A stretch of DNA of 64,000 nucleotides from Myxococcus stipitatus DSM 14675. Lineage in GTDB: Bacteria; Myxococcota; Myxococcia; Myxococcales; Myxococcaceae. Shown piece by piece: positions 7,451 through 15,225 of the stretch (position 1 is its first letter; every line of letters starts with the position of its first letter). The translations under genes and the position numbers were made by a program. The notes under the pieces are model-generated. The model was not told the origin of the DNA, did no database searches, and saw only the letters and a list, made by a program, of their open reading frames with translations. The stretch covers positions 2,480,001 to 2,544,000 of the forward strand of contig NC_020126.1 of the NCBI RefSeq assembly GCF_000331735.1. Direction: 5' to 3'.

Positions 7451-9922
7451 ATGACGCTCCTCGCTGCCTCCACCGCTCCCGCAACAAGTCCTGTCTCGCC
7501 CAGCCGGCCTCTCGCGCGGCCTCGCTGGAGCGTGCTCCTGGGGGCGCTGGTGCTGGCGCTCCCCGTCGCCGCGCAGGAGGCCGCGCCGGCTCCGGCCGCG
7601 CCGGCTCCGGTGGGGAAGGGCGACATCGCCGGGCGGATGCGCCCTTGCGAAGGGGGCGACCTGGGGCAGTCCGAGGTGTGGCTGCTCGACGCGAGCGAGC
7701 GCGTGACGACGCTGAAGGCGGACGCGCAGGGGCGGTTCCTGGTCAAGGACCTGGCGCCCGGGGCCTACGTGCTGCACGCGTATGTGCCCGGCTGTGAGCC
7801 CCAGTCCTATCGCGTCCAGGTCGCCGCGGGAGAGCGCGCGGATGTGGACGCGGCGCTCACCGAGAGCGTCACGCTGGAGACCACCATCGACGTGACGGGG
7901 AGGACCTTGAGCCGGGGCGAGGAGCGCACCCTGTCGGCCGAGTCCGTCCAGGTCGTGGACCTCGAGGAGGCGCGTCAGCAGTCGGCGGACCTGGGCGAGG
8001 TGCTCAGCCGGGGCACGGGCGTCAGCGTGCAGCGGACGGGTGGACTGGGCTCCCCGAGCCGCTTCTCGCTCAACGGCTTCTCGGGGGAGCAGGTCCGCTT
8101 CTTCCTGGATGGCATCCCGCTGGACATGGCGGGCTTCGGGCAGGGGCTGGCCAACGTGCCGGTGAACCTGCTCGAGCGCGTGGAGGTCTACCGCGGCGTG
8201 GTCCCCGTGCGCTTCGGCGCCGACGCGCTGGGCGGCGCCGTCAACCTGGTCTCCTCGGACGGGGATGAGCCGAACGGGGCCTCCCTCTCCCTGCAGGCGG
8301 GCTCCTACGGCACGTACCGGGGCTCGCTGTCGGGGCACTCCAAGCTGGGGGAGTCGGGGTTCTTCCTGAAGGGGCATGCCTTCGGGGACCTGGCCCGCAA
8401 CAACTACAAGGTGGACGTGGAGGTCGCCGACGTGTCCGGCCGCCTCGGGGCCGCGCGGGTGCGGCGCTTCCATGATGGCTTCGCCGCCGGTGGCTTCGGG
8501 CTGGAGGTGGGGGTGGTCGAGCGGCCCTTCGCGGACCGCCTCTCGCTGCGCGTGTTCGGCTCGAGGGCCCGCAAGGAGCTGCAGCACAACGTGGTGATGA
8601 CCATCCCCTACGGCGAGGCGCGCTCCGCGGAGGAGAGCCTGGGCGCGCTGGCGACGTGGTCCCACCAGGGGCTCCTGGCCGGCAAGCTCCGGCTGGAGGG
8701 CGTGGGTGGCTACAGCCGCCGGGACACGGACTTCCGCGACATGGCGATGTCCGTCTACGACTGGTACGGCAACCGGGGCGTGGAGCGCCGCCAGCCGGGA
8801 GAGCTGGACAGCACGCCGGCGGACCAGGTCCTGCGGCAGGAGAGTGTCCTGGGTCGCCTGCACGCGGCCTATGAGCTCTCTCCGGCGCAGCAGCTTCGCG
8901 TCTCCCTGGCGCCGACCTTCGTGACGCGCGGGGGTGAGGACCGGCTCAAGCGGGGCACGGACCAGAGAGATCCGCTCAGCGCGCAGCGGGACCTGCTCAC
9001 GGGGGTGGGCGGCCTCGAGCACGAGCTCTCCCTCTGGGATGGGACGCTCAAGAACGTCGCCTTCGTGAAGGGCTACATGATGCGCTCGACGTCGGAGGAG
9101 GCGCTCCCCGAGGGCGGCTACCGGCGGCAGGACCAGGCCACGGAGCGCCTGGGCATCGGCGAGAGCCTCCGGCTCTTCCTTCCGCACGGGATGATGCTCA
9201 AGGCCTCCTACGAATACGCCACGCGCCTGCCCGGGCCGGATGAGCTGTTCGGCGACGGGGTCATGGTGCTCGCGAACGTGGGACTGCGGCCCGAGGTGAG
9301 CCACAACGCCAACCTGGAGCTCTCCGTGTCGGACTTCCGCACCGGCGTGGGGACCTGGCGCGGGAGCGTGGGCGGCTTCGCGCGGCTGGCCGACCAGCTC
9401 ATCGTCCTGCTCGGGGACGACACCACGCTGAGCTACCAGAACGTGTTCGCGGCGCGCTCCCTGGGCGTCGAGGCCTCCGCGGGCTGGACGTCGCCCGGCG
9501 AGTGGCTGTCACTCGACGCCAACAGCACCTGGCAGGATTTCCGCAACGCGGGTGGGGCGGGCGCCTACAAGTCCTTCGAGGGAGACCGCATCCCGAACCG
9601 TCCCTGGCTCTTCGCCAACCTCACCGCGAGGCTGCAGCGTGGCTCGCTCCTCCTCACGGGGGACCTCGCGTCGCTCAGCGCCACCTCGCGCTACATCCAC
9701 GAGTTCTACCGAGGCTGGGAGAGCCAGGGGCTGCGCGCATTCAAGCAGAAGGTCTCCTCGCAGCTCACCCACTCCCTGGGGCTCTCGTACACGAAGCCGG
9801 GCCCCGTCACGCTGAGCGGGACCTTCGAGGTGCTCAACGTGACGGACGCGAAGACCTACGACTTCTTCGGCGTGCAGCGCCCGGGCCGCGCGCTGTCCTT
9901 CAAGGTCACCGCGGATTTCTGA
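7451..9922 (+). CDS. TonB-dependent siderophore receptor
   Basis: The 823-residue protein has a long signal peptide ending near ALPVAAQE, then a carboxypeptidase-regulatory-like beta domain (about residues 55-140). A plug follows (LSAESVQVVDLEEARQ, RFSLNGFSGEQVRFFLDGIP), then a beta-barrel that ends in a terminal Phe (KVTADF), the usual signal for outer-membrane barrel insertion. ATG 7451 gives a complete signal peptide; another in-frame ATG at 7394 has no better ribosome site. It is the last gene of the iron operon, 65 bases after the PepSY gene. The ligand is probably a ferric siderophore. The N-terminal extension is not a secretin/STN signalling domain, so it probably does not control a sigma factor. 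Confidence 0.88.
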   Translation: MTLLAASTAPATSPVSPSRPLARPRWSVLLGALVLALPVAAQEAAPAPAAPAPVGKGDIAGRMRPCEGGDLGQSEVWLLDASERVTTLKADAQGRFLVKDLAPGAYVLHAYVPGCEPQSYRVQVAAGERADVDAALTESVTLETTIDVTGRTLSRGEERTLSAESVQVVDLEEARQQSADLGEVLSRGTGVSVQRTGGLGSPSRFSLNGFSGEQVRFFLDGIPLDMAGFGQGLANVPVNLLERVEVYRGVVPVRFGADALGGAVNLVSSDGDEPNGASLSLQAGSYGTYRGSLSGHSKLGESGFFLKGHAFGDLARNNYKVDVEVADVSGRLGAARVRRFHDGFAAGGFGLEVGVVERPFADRLSLRVFGSRARKELQHNVVMTIPYGEARSAEESLGALATWSHQGLLAGKLRLEGVGGYSRRDTDFRDMAMSVYDWYGNRGVERRQPGELDSTPADQVLRQESVLGRLHAAYELSPAQQLRVSLAPTFVTRGGEDRLKRGTDQRDPLSAQRDLLTGVGGLEHELSLWDGTLKNVAFVKGYMMRSTSEEALPEGGYRRQDQATERLGIGESLRLFLPHGMMLKASYEYATRLPGPDELFGDGVMVLANVGLRPEVSHNANLELSVSDFRTGVGTWRGSVGGFARLADQLIVLLGDDTTLSYQNVFAARSLGVEASAGWTSPGEWLSLDANSTWQDFRNAGGAGAYKSFEGDRIPNRPWLFANLTARLQRGSLLLTGDLASLSATSRYIHEFYRGWESQGLRAFKQKVSSQLTHSLGLSYTKPGPVTLSGTFEVLNVTDAKTYDFFGVQRPGRALSFKVTADF

Positions 9923-9980
9923 GCCCCCGCCGGGGCGCTCCACCCCGGCCTGATTCCATTCTCAGGACAGCGGTCCTCTC

Positions 9981-10002
9981 GGAACGGGAGAAATCCCGTT
10001 CC
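9981..10002 (+). terminator. Perfect hairpin with GAAA tetraloop
   Basis: GGAACGGGA (9981-9989) and TCCCGTTCC (9994-10002) are perfect complements around a GAAA loop, a stable GNRA tetraloop. It lies 58 bases after the receptor gene and probably ends the iron-uptake transcript, although no U-tract follows. It could instead be an RNA processing or stability element. Confidence 0.5.
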
Positions 10003-10284
10003 TGGGAGTCGTATCGCCCGTCGAGAGGCGCGCGGCGCGGGTGCGGGTCTTCGGACCCCCCGCAAGGCCGCGTTCCGCGCCCGTGAAATCACCGGGCGCC
10101 TCGTGCGTCCTCCCCTTGTATGGCCATGTGTTTCGACGCGTTCCACGCAACCGGATTGCAGTCGCAGGCGACTTCCAGGGCGGAGCCCCGTTCCCTTCAT
10201 GCCCGGTGTCAGACCCGCACCGCATGATGGAGGACTCAAAACCCGGGTCTCCGCCGTTTCGTGAAGCCCCAGGAAAATTGTCTC

Positions 10285-10313
10285 TTGCGGACAAAGTAAA
10301 AACTCCGTAACAT
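10285..10313 (+). promoter_or_regulatory. Candidate promoter for the radical SAM operon
   Basis: TTGCGG (10285-10290) and TAACAT (10308-10313) are separated by exactly 17 bases in a locally AT-rich patch that stands out from the GC-rich surroundings. Transcription from here would give a leader of about 235 bases before the radical SAM start. Confidence 0.45.
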
Positions 10314-10429
10314 CTTTGTGACATCCGAGTACGCTAGCTCCTCTATTTTTCCAGAGGCGCCGAGAGGGGTAGGAGGGCCGGGGAGTTCACGGTTTCCAGG
10401 GACATGGCGAAGCGGATGTGACAGCAACC

Positions 10430-10449
10430 CCTTGCCTGTAGCGGCAGGG
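10430..10449 (+). other. Leader hairpin upstream of radical SAM gene
   Basis: CCTTGCC (10430-10436) pairs with GGCAGGG (10443-10449), with one G-U pair and a six-base loop. It lies within the proposed long leader, about 105 bases before the start codon. No known riboswitch class was recognised. Confidence 0.3.
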
Positions 10450-10554
10450 TGTCCCCCGCCAGGGACAGATTGTCTTTGTTTCGGGTGTCTTCGCTTGCTC
10501 AACCAAGGCTCTGCGGCCAATGACTGGCTGTGGGGCTGTTCTTCATTTCTGGCC

Positions 10555-11553
10555 ATGTCCGTGCGTATTCGAGAGCGTCACGAGAGTTGGGGCACCATCG
10601 TTTATGACAACCTTCGCGATGAGTTCTCCGCGAAGGTGTACGAGGGCTGCGAGCCGGTGCCCCAGAGTCCCATTGGTTGTGGATGGCTGGTGACAGCCCC
10701 CTGCAATCTCAAATGCATTCATTGCTATGGCAACGACGAGGACCTGCCGTCCGAGCGCCTCTCCACGCCTCAGCAATTGAAGGTGGCAGACGAAATCATC
10801 CGTGCGGGAATCATGCGACAGATTCTCTCCGGAGGTGAGCCGCTGATGCGCAAGGACACCTTGCAAGTCATCGAGAAGCTCACCGACAACGGGGTGGCGA
10901 CCATCCTGGGGACGAACGGGACCTTCCTGACGGCCCAGATGATGAAGACGGTGTCGAAGTGCACGCGCGTGGAGATCAGCCTCGACTCCATGGACGAGCG
11001 CGTGAACAACGAGATTCGTCCCAGCCGCAACATCAAGGGCAACACCTACAAGGAGACGCTCCGGGCCATCGGCCTGTGCGTGGACAGCGGCGTGGCGCCG
11101 CGCATCCTGACCTGTCTGAACCGCCACAACAGCCAGCACGTGGAGGAGCTCGCCCAGTTCATCTACGAGCGAGGCATCCGCGACTGGGCCATCTCCTGGA
11201 CGCTGAACGCGGGCCGCGCCTACCACATCTACAGCGAGCTGATGCCCGAGGAGACGAACCACGTCACCGCCGTGGTGGAGAAGCTCCGCCTGCGCTACCC
11301 GGACATGCAGATCCGCCTGTCGGACCGCACGGTGAACTACAGCCGCTACTACTTCCTCATCTGGCCCAACGGCATCGTGGGGACGGAGGAGATTGTCACC
11401 GGCAAGAAGCTCTTCTTCAGCTCCCTGGTGACGGGCACGGTGAAGGACGGCTGGACGCGGGAGAACTACGACTGGGGCGCGCACTTCCGCAAGTGGGTGG
11501 GAGACCGGGTCCAGGTCATCCCCCAGGAAACCCGGACGGCCCTGAGCGCGTAG
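10555..11553 (+). CDS. Radical SAM enzyme, no SPASM cysteines
   Basis: The 332-residue protein carries the radical SAM cluster motif CNLKCIHC (Cx3Cx2C, about residues 51-58) followed by the GGEPL SAM-binding motif and a TNGTFL strand. Its N-terminus (RERHESWGTIVYDNL) resembles the start of peptide-modifying radical SAM enzymes of the MftC/AhbC kind. The C-terminus (LIWPNGIVGTEEIVTG) has the SPASM-like context but none of its Cys residues, so only one Fe-S cluster is expected. ATG 10555 is chosen by family length, although the ribosome site is weak. No small precursor peptide gene is evident nearby. It is followed by a Nudix hydrolase and an EamA-type permease. The reaction is unknown. Confidence 0.75.
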   Translation: MSVRIRERHESWGTIVYDNLRDEFSAKVYEGCEPVPQSPIGCGWLVTAPCNLKCIHCYGNDEDLPSERLSTPQQLKVADEIIRAGIMRQILSGGEPLMRKDTLQVIEKLTDNGVATILGTNGTFLTAQMMKTVSKCTRVEISLDSMDERVNNEIRPSRNIKGNTYKETLRAIGLCVDSGVAPRILTCLNRHNSQHVEELAQFIYERGIRDWAISWTLNAGRAYHIYSELMPEETNHVTAVVEKLRLRYPDMQIRLSDRTVNYSRYYFLIWPNGIVGTEEIVTGKKLFFSSLVTGTVKDGWTRENYDWGAHFRKWVGDRVQVIPQETRTALSA

Positions 11554-11581
11554 TCCTGGCTGTCACGAGGGTATCCGCGGC

Positions 11582-12076
11582 ATGGAACAGATGGATGTCA
11601 TCGATGCGCAGGGGCGGGTGGTGGGCCGTGCGTCTCGCGAAGAGGTCTACGGCCAGAAGCTCCCCCATCGCATCGTGCATGTGATGGTGGAGCACGACGG
11701 CAAGGTCTTCCTGCAGCGCCGCTCCCTGCAGATGAAGTTCATGCCGGGCCACCTGTGCACCTCGGCGGGAGGCCATGTCGACGCGGGCGAGGCCCCGCTG
11801 GATGCCGCCCAGCGGGAGCTGCGAGAGGAGCTGGGGCTGGACAGCCCCCTCTCCCTCGTCGCGGAGTTCGTCTTCGACGACGGGCACCACCGGCGCATCT
11901 TCCTGTACCGCACCCGCTTGGACGGGGCGATGCGCTTCTCGGAGCGGGAGGTGGGCGGCGGCCTCTTCCTGGCGCCGGAGGAGCTGGGCCGCCTGCGGGA
12001 CGAGCCCTGTCATCCGCAGCTGCTGCCCTGCCTGGAGCAGATGTTCCCGCTCTCGGGCGGCGGCGCGCGGCCGTGA
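11582..12076 (+). CDS. Nudix hydrolase (IPP isomerase-like/YfcD type)
   Basis: The 164-residue protein contains a perfect Nudix box, Gx5Ex7RELxEELGL, at about residues 62-84 (GHVDAGE then RELREELGL). The acidic residues would bind Mg2+. The N-terminus (MDVIDAQGRVVGRASREEVY) and the LPHRIVHVMV strand match the subgroup related to isopentenyl-diphosphate isomerase and YfcD, which hydrolyse nucleoside or prenyl diphosphates. It lies 28 bases after the radical SAM gene and its TGA overlaps the start of the permease gene (TGATG), so the three form one operon. The substrate is unknown. Confidence 0.85.
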   Translation: MEQMDVIDAQGRVVGRASREEVYGQKLPHRIVHVMVEHDGKVFLQRRSLQMKFMPGHLCTSAGGHVDAGEAPLDAAQRELREELGLDSPLSLVAEFVFDDGHHRRIFLYRTRLDGAMRFSEREVGGGLFLAPEELGRLRDEPCHPQLLPCLEQMFPLSGGGARP

Positions 12077-12960
12077 TGGAGACCGTCCTCTATTCGCTGA
12101 CGTCGGTGCTGCTGCGCTCGGGCAACAGCGTCTTCGACCGGCTGAGCTATGGGCTGCGCCGTCAGTCCATCCTCGTCCTCAACTTCGCCAACAACTTCGT
12201 CCCGTTCCTGCTCCTGGCGGCGCTGCTGCCGCTGTTGCCCCTGGAGAACAAGACGGGCTGGACGATGTATGCCAATCCCAAGCTCGCGCTCTTCGCGGCG
12301 AGCGTGCAGGGGGTGGCCTTCGCCTTCTCGTACGGCTTCCGGCACCTGACGGTGGCGCGGGTGAACATCGTCTCGCGGGTGGGAGATGTCCTCATCCCCC
12401 TGGTGCTGATGCTCGCCGGGCGCACGGTACACTGGACGGAGTACCTGTTCGCCCTCGCCGTGTCCGGCTGCTCGCTGCTGGCGGCGGGAGGGATGACGGA
12501 GAGCAAGAAGACGCTGTGGCTGCCCGCGTTCTTCATCACCGCGGCCGTCATCGTCCAGAGCCTCTGCGGTGAGCTGTTCTTCCAGGGGAAGTCGTCGGAC
12601 GTGGCGACCAACCTGGAGGTGAGCACGGCCCTGATGTTCTGGCGGAGCGCCGTCTGCCTGGTGTTGCTGCTCGTCTTCGGCTCGAAGGGACTGATGACGT
12701 CCCAGATGGGCGAGCTGGTGGAGGACCGCCGGGCGCGCCTCAACTTGATGGTGCGCGGCCTGTTCACCATGGGCAATCAGGTCGCCTTCGTCATGGCGCT
12801 CGCGACGGGGAACCGAGTCGTCGCCTGGCCCATCCTCAACTCGGTGACGCTCTTCTCGCTGGTGTTCGCCAATGCCTTCATCCAAGAGGCGCCCGCACGG
12901 CGAGAGGTGTTCGCCGTGGTCGCCATCGTCTCGCTGGCCGTGCTCAAGGCCACGCTGTAG
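12076..12960 (+). CDS. EamA/DMT-superfamily permease
   Basis: This 294-residue protein has about eight to nine hydrophobic helices and short loops, in two similar halves: one from METVLYSLTSVLLRSGNS and one from the LWLPAFFITAAVIVQ helix. This fits a drug/metabolite-type exporter, although the classic EamA motifs are weak. The start overlaps the Nudix stop. As the last gene of the operon it could export or import the metabolite made by the radical SAM enzyme. The family assignment rests on topology more than on motifs. Confidence 0.6.
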   Translation: METVLYSLTSVLLRSGNSVFDRLSYGLRRQSILVLNFANNFVPFLLLAALLPLLPLENKTGWTMYANPKLALFAASVQGVAFAFSYGFRHLTVARVNIVSRVGDVLIPLVLMLAGRTVHWTEYLFALAVSGCSLLAAGGMTESKKTLWLPAFFITAAVIVQSLCGELFFQGKSSDVATNLEVSTALMFWRSAVCLVLLLVFGSKGLMTSQMGELVEDRRARLNLMVRGLFTMGNQVAFVMALATGNRVVAWPILNSVTLFSLVFANAFIQEAPARREVFAVVAIVSLAVLKATL

Positions 12961-12986
12961 GCCGGGCCTACTTCTTCAGGCCCGGC
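12961..12986. terminator. Bidirectional terminator hairpin
   Basis: GCCGGGCC (12961-12968) and GGCCCGGC (12979-12986) are perfect complements with a ten-base loop. It begins immediately after the permease stop and its right arm lies within the last codons of the converging GMC gene, so one hairpin may serve both directions. Confidence 0.5.
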
Positions 12987-14518
12987 AGCACCTGATGCGA
13001 CCAGCGCAGCGAGAGGGCGGTGAGCGTCAGCGTCGGGTTGATGGCGCCGTTGTTCGGGAAGTTGCCGTTGGTGAGGGCGAAGAGGTTCTTCGTCCCGAAG
13101 ACGCGGTGCTGGCCGTCCACGACGCCCGACTCGGGCCCCTGGCCGAAGCGCACCGTGCCCACCGAGTGGTCGGCGCGGCGAATCACCCCCGAAATCCAGA
13201 CGCCCGGCTCGTCGCAGCCCGACGCCCGCATGACCTTCATCAGCGTGTCGGTCATCCACTGCCAGCGCGCCTGGAAGCCCGCGTCCACCGCGTAGTGCAG
13301 GTCCACCTTGCGCTCGCCCGGCGCGCCGGTGAAGCGCAGCCGGTTCTCCGCCTGGGGGAACTCCTCGATGAAGCCGTGGAGGTTGAGCCGGCTCTCCCGC
13401 GCGAAGGAGTCGATGTAGCCGGGCGCCAGGTTCTCCTTGCGCACCCAGGCCTGCATGTCCGGCTCCTCCGGGTACTCGGAGAAGAGCATCTTCCCGGCGG
13501 CCTGCTGCTCCGGTGTGTCGAAGTGCCGGGAGAAGAGGGCGGGCATGGGGACCTCGCGGCCGTTGAACTCCCGAGGCGCCTTGAGCAGCTTGCCCTCCAC
13601 CTTGAGCATCGGGTGGGTGAGCAGGTAGCGCCCGAGAGTGGGCAGGCGCTTCTCGTCGAAGCCCGAGTGCCACAGGAGCTTGGGCGTCTCCAGCGCGCCC
13701 GCGGCCACCAGCACGGCGTCCGCCTTGAGGGTGGCGGTGCCGCCCTCGGGGGTGCGGTAGGTGACGCCCTGGGCCACGTCGCCCACCATGTCCACGGAGA
13801 GCACCGGGCTGTTGTCGATGAGCTTGAAGCCGGGATGTGCCTCCAGCTCCGCGTGCAGCAGGGTGGGGTCGAAGCGCGCGCCCATGGGGCAGTAGCGGCA
13901 CGTGCCGAACGTCATGCAGGGGCCGCCCACGCCCTCGCCGCCGGGGCCTCGGCGCGACATGGGGATGTGGTCGTAGCTGATGCCCAGGGACTTCAGGCCA
14001 TGGCGCACCGGCTCCGCCTCCACGGGGTACGGAGGGCTGTCCCACTTGTACGGCGCGGAGCGCCAGGGCGTGGGGTGCGAGGGCGCCGGGGTGTTGGGGC
14101 CGGTGACGTTGAGCAGGGACTCGGCCTGGCAGTAGTAGGGCTCCAACTGGGCATAGCCGAACGGCCAGTCGAGGCCCTTGCCGGTGCGCGAGTGCAGCTC
14201 GAAGTCCTCGGGCTGGAGGCGCGGAGTCCAGCCGCTCCAGTGCAGCGTGGAGCCGCCCACGGCCATCAGCCGGCTGCCTTTGATGAGGTAGTGGTCCCGC
14301 TCGGAGACGCCTTGGGGCCGGGTGTTGGCGTCGCCTTGGGTGTCCTCACAGGCGTTGTAGGGCCGCACGCCCGTGGTGACGAAGTCCAGCCAGCGGCGCC
14401 CGTCCCGCATGAGCGTCCTGGGGCCCGCTTCGACCATCACCACTTCGTAGCCCCGCTCCAGCGCGGCCCGCGCGGTGACGGTGGCGGCGATACCACTGCC
14501 GACGATGCACAGCCTCAT
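12968..14518 (-). CDS. GMC-family FAD oxidoreductase
   Basis: The 516-residue protein begins with an FAD-binding Rossmann motif (CIVGSGIAATVTA, then VEAGP), has a GGSTLHWSGW segment typical of GMC enzymes, and ends with the conserved NGNFPNNGAINPTLT block that carries the FAD and active-site region. The RYCPMGAR motif near residue 205 is the Cys-containing segment of the gluconate 2-dehydrogenase/choline dehydrogenase-like branch. It follows the small subunit gene by 30 bases and together they resemble the large and gamma subunits of membrane-bound sugar or alcohol dehydrogenases. No signal peptide is present, so it may be carried out by its Tat partner. The substrate is unknown. Confidence 0.8.
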   Translation of the reverse strand: MRLCIVGSGIAATVTARAALERGYEVVMVEAGPRTLMRDGRRWLDFVTTGVRPYNACEDTQGDANTRPQGVSERDHYLIKGSRLMAVGGSTLHWSGWTPRLQPEDFELHSRTGKGLDWPFGYAQLEPYYCQAESLLNVTGPNTPAPSHPTPWRSAPYKWDSPPYPVEAEPVRHGLKSLGISYDHIPMSRRGPGGEGVGGPCMTFGTCRYCPMGARFDPTLLHAELEAHPGFKLIDNSPVLSVDMVGDVAQGVTYRTPEGGTATLKADAVLVAAGALETPKLLWHSGFDEKRLPTLGRYLLTHPMLKVEGKLLKAPREFNGREVPMPALFSRHFDTPEQQAAGKMLFSEYPEEPDMQAWVRKENLAPGYIDSFARESRLNLHGFIEEFPQAENRLRFTGAPGERKVDLHYAVDAGFQARWQWMTDTLMKVMRASGCDEPGVWISGVIRRADHSVGTVRFGQGPESGVVDGQHRVFGTKNLFALTNGNFPNNGAINPTLTLTALSLRWSHQVLPGLKK

Positions 14519-14548
14519 GTTGAGATTTCCTGTCGGAGAAGAGAGGGG

Positions 14549-15115
14549 CTACGGCTCGTCGGAGGCGCGGAAGGAGCCCGACTCGCGTGGCGCGTGCCAG
14601 AGCCCTCCCATGTAGCCGTTGAAGTTGCCGAAGCCGAAGGCACGGAAGCCCTCGCTGATGAGGGACATGATGGCGAGCTCGCCGACGACCTTCACCCGGT
14701 GGAGCTCCTTCAGCTCGGAGAGCCAGGCGACGGAGAGCTGTGCGGGGCGCCGCACCTGCTCGGCGTAGCTCGTGTAGGTCGCCAGATAGGACGGACGCTG
14801 CTCGGACTTGAGCCGCAGGTAGGTCTCCAGCATCGACTCGTTGAGCTTTCCATCCATGCCCACGAAACGTGAAACCATGCGGGCCGTCTCGCGCAGCGCC
14901 TCCATCACGGTGTCCGTCAGGGGCCCCGCCTGGTCGGGCGTGAGGAGTTGGACGGACGCCTGCTGGGGCGGCGGAAGGGTGGGTTTGAGTTGGAGTGTCC
15001 CGCAACTGGACGCCACCACGCCGAATCCCAGCCACTGCAATATCTGGCGGCGATTCAGCTGTGCATCCGCGTGGACAGCCGCATCGGAGGAGGGAGGTAT
15101 CACGACGTTTTTCAT
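14549..15115 (-). CDS. Gluconate 2-dehydrogenase subunit 3-like Tat lipoprotein
   Basis: The 188-residue protein has a twin-Arg signal (NRRQILQWLGFG, residues 21-32) followed by a Cys at residue 38 (VASSCG), so it is probably exported folded by Tat and lipid-anchored. The helical remainder has the length and context of the gluconate 2-dehydrogenase subunit 3 family, whose members accompany a GMC flavoprotein; the GFGNFNGYMG segment near residues 160-170 fits this family. It precedes the GMC gene with 30 bases between them. It probably escorts and holds the FAD subunit at the membrane. No cytochrome subunit lies in the operon itself. Confidence 0.65.
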   Translation of the reverse strand: MKNVVIPPSSDAAVHADAQLNRRQILQWLGFGVVASSCGTLQLKPTLPPPQQASVQLLTPDQAGPLTDTVMEALRETARMVSRFVGMDGKLNESMLETYLRLKSEQRPSYLATYTSYAEQVRRPAQLSVAWLSELKELHRVKVVGELAIMSLISEGFRAFGFGNFNGYMGGLWHAPRESGSFRASDEP

Positions 15116-15225
15116 GACGGGCTCGACGCGGATGGTGCCTCAGTCCTCGTCTTGGAAGCAAGGGGCGGGGACATTGCCTCGCTCGGGGTTTCCATGGCAA
15201 AGAACACAGGAGGAGAAGTGAAGTT

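Larger units (their letters stand above)
9923..10554. other. Gene-free region between iron operon and radical SAM operon
   Basis: No convincing gene is present. The left part holds a GAAA-loop hairpin (9981-10002), the middle (about 10025-10260) shows nothing I can name, and 10285-10313 is a candidate promoter. The last 240 bases would be a structured leader. I looked for cobalamin boxes and other riboswitch landmarks and found none. Upstream in-frame extension of the radical SAM gene into this region gives a Cys- and Pro-rich stretch unlike the family. Confidence 0.6.

Noticed and set aside
10318-10554. Longer radical SAM protein from 10318
   Set aside because: The extra 79 residues are Cys/Pro/Gly rich, unlike the family, and overlap the proposed promoter and leader.
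9923-10554. Cobalamin or other known riboswitch
   Set aside because: No B12 box or other recognised consensus was found; only simple hairpins are present.
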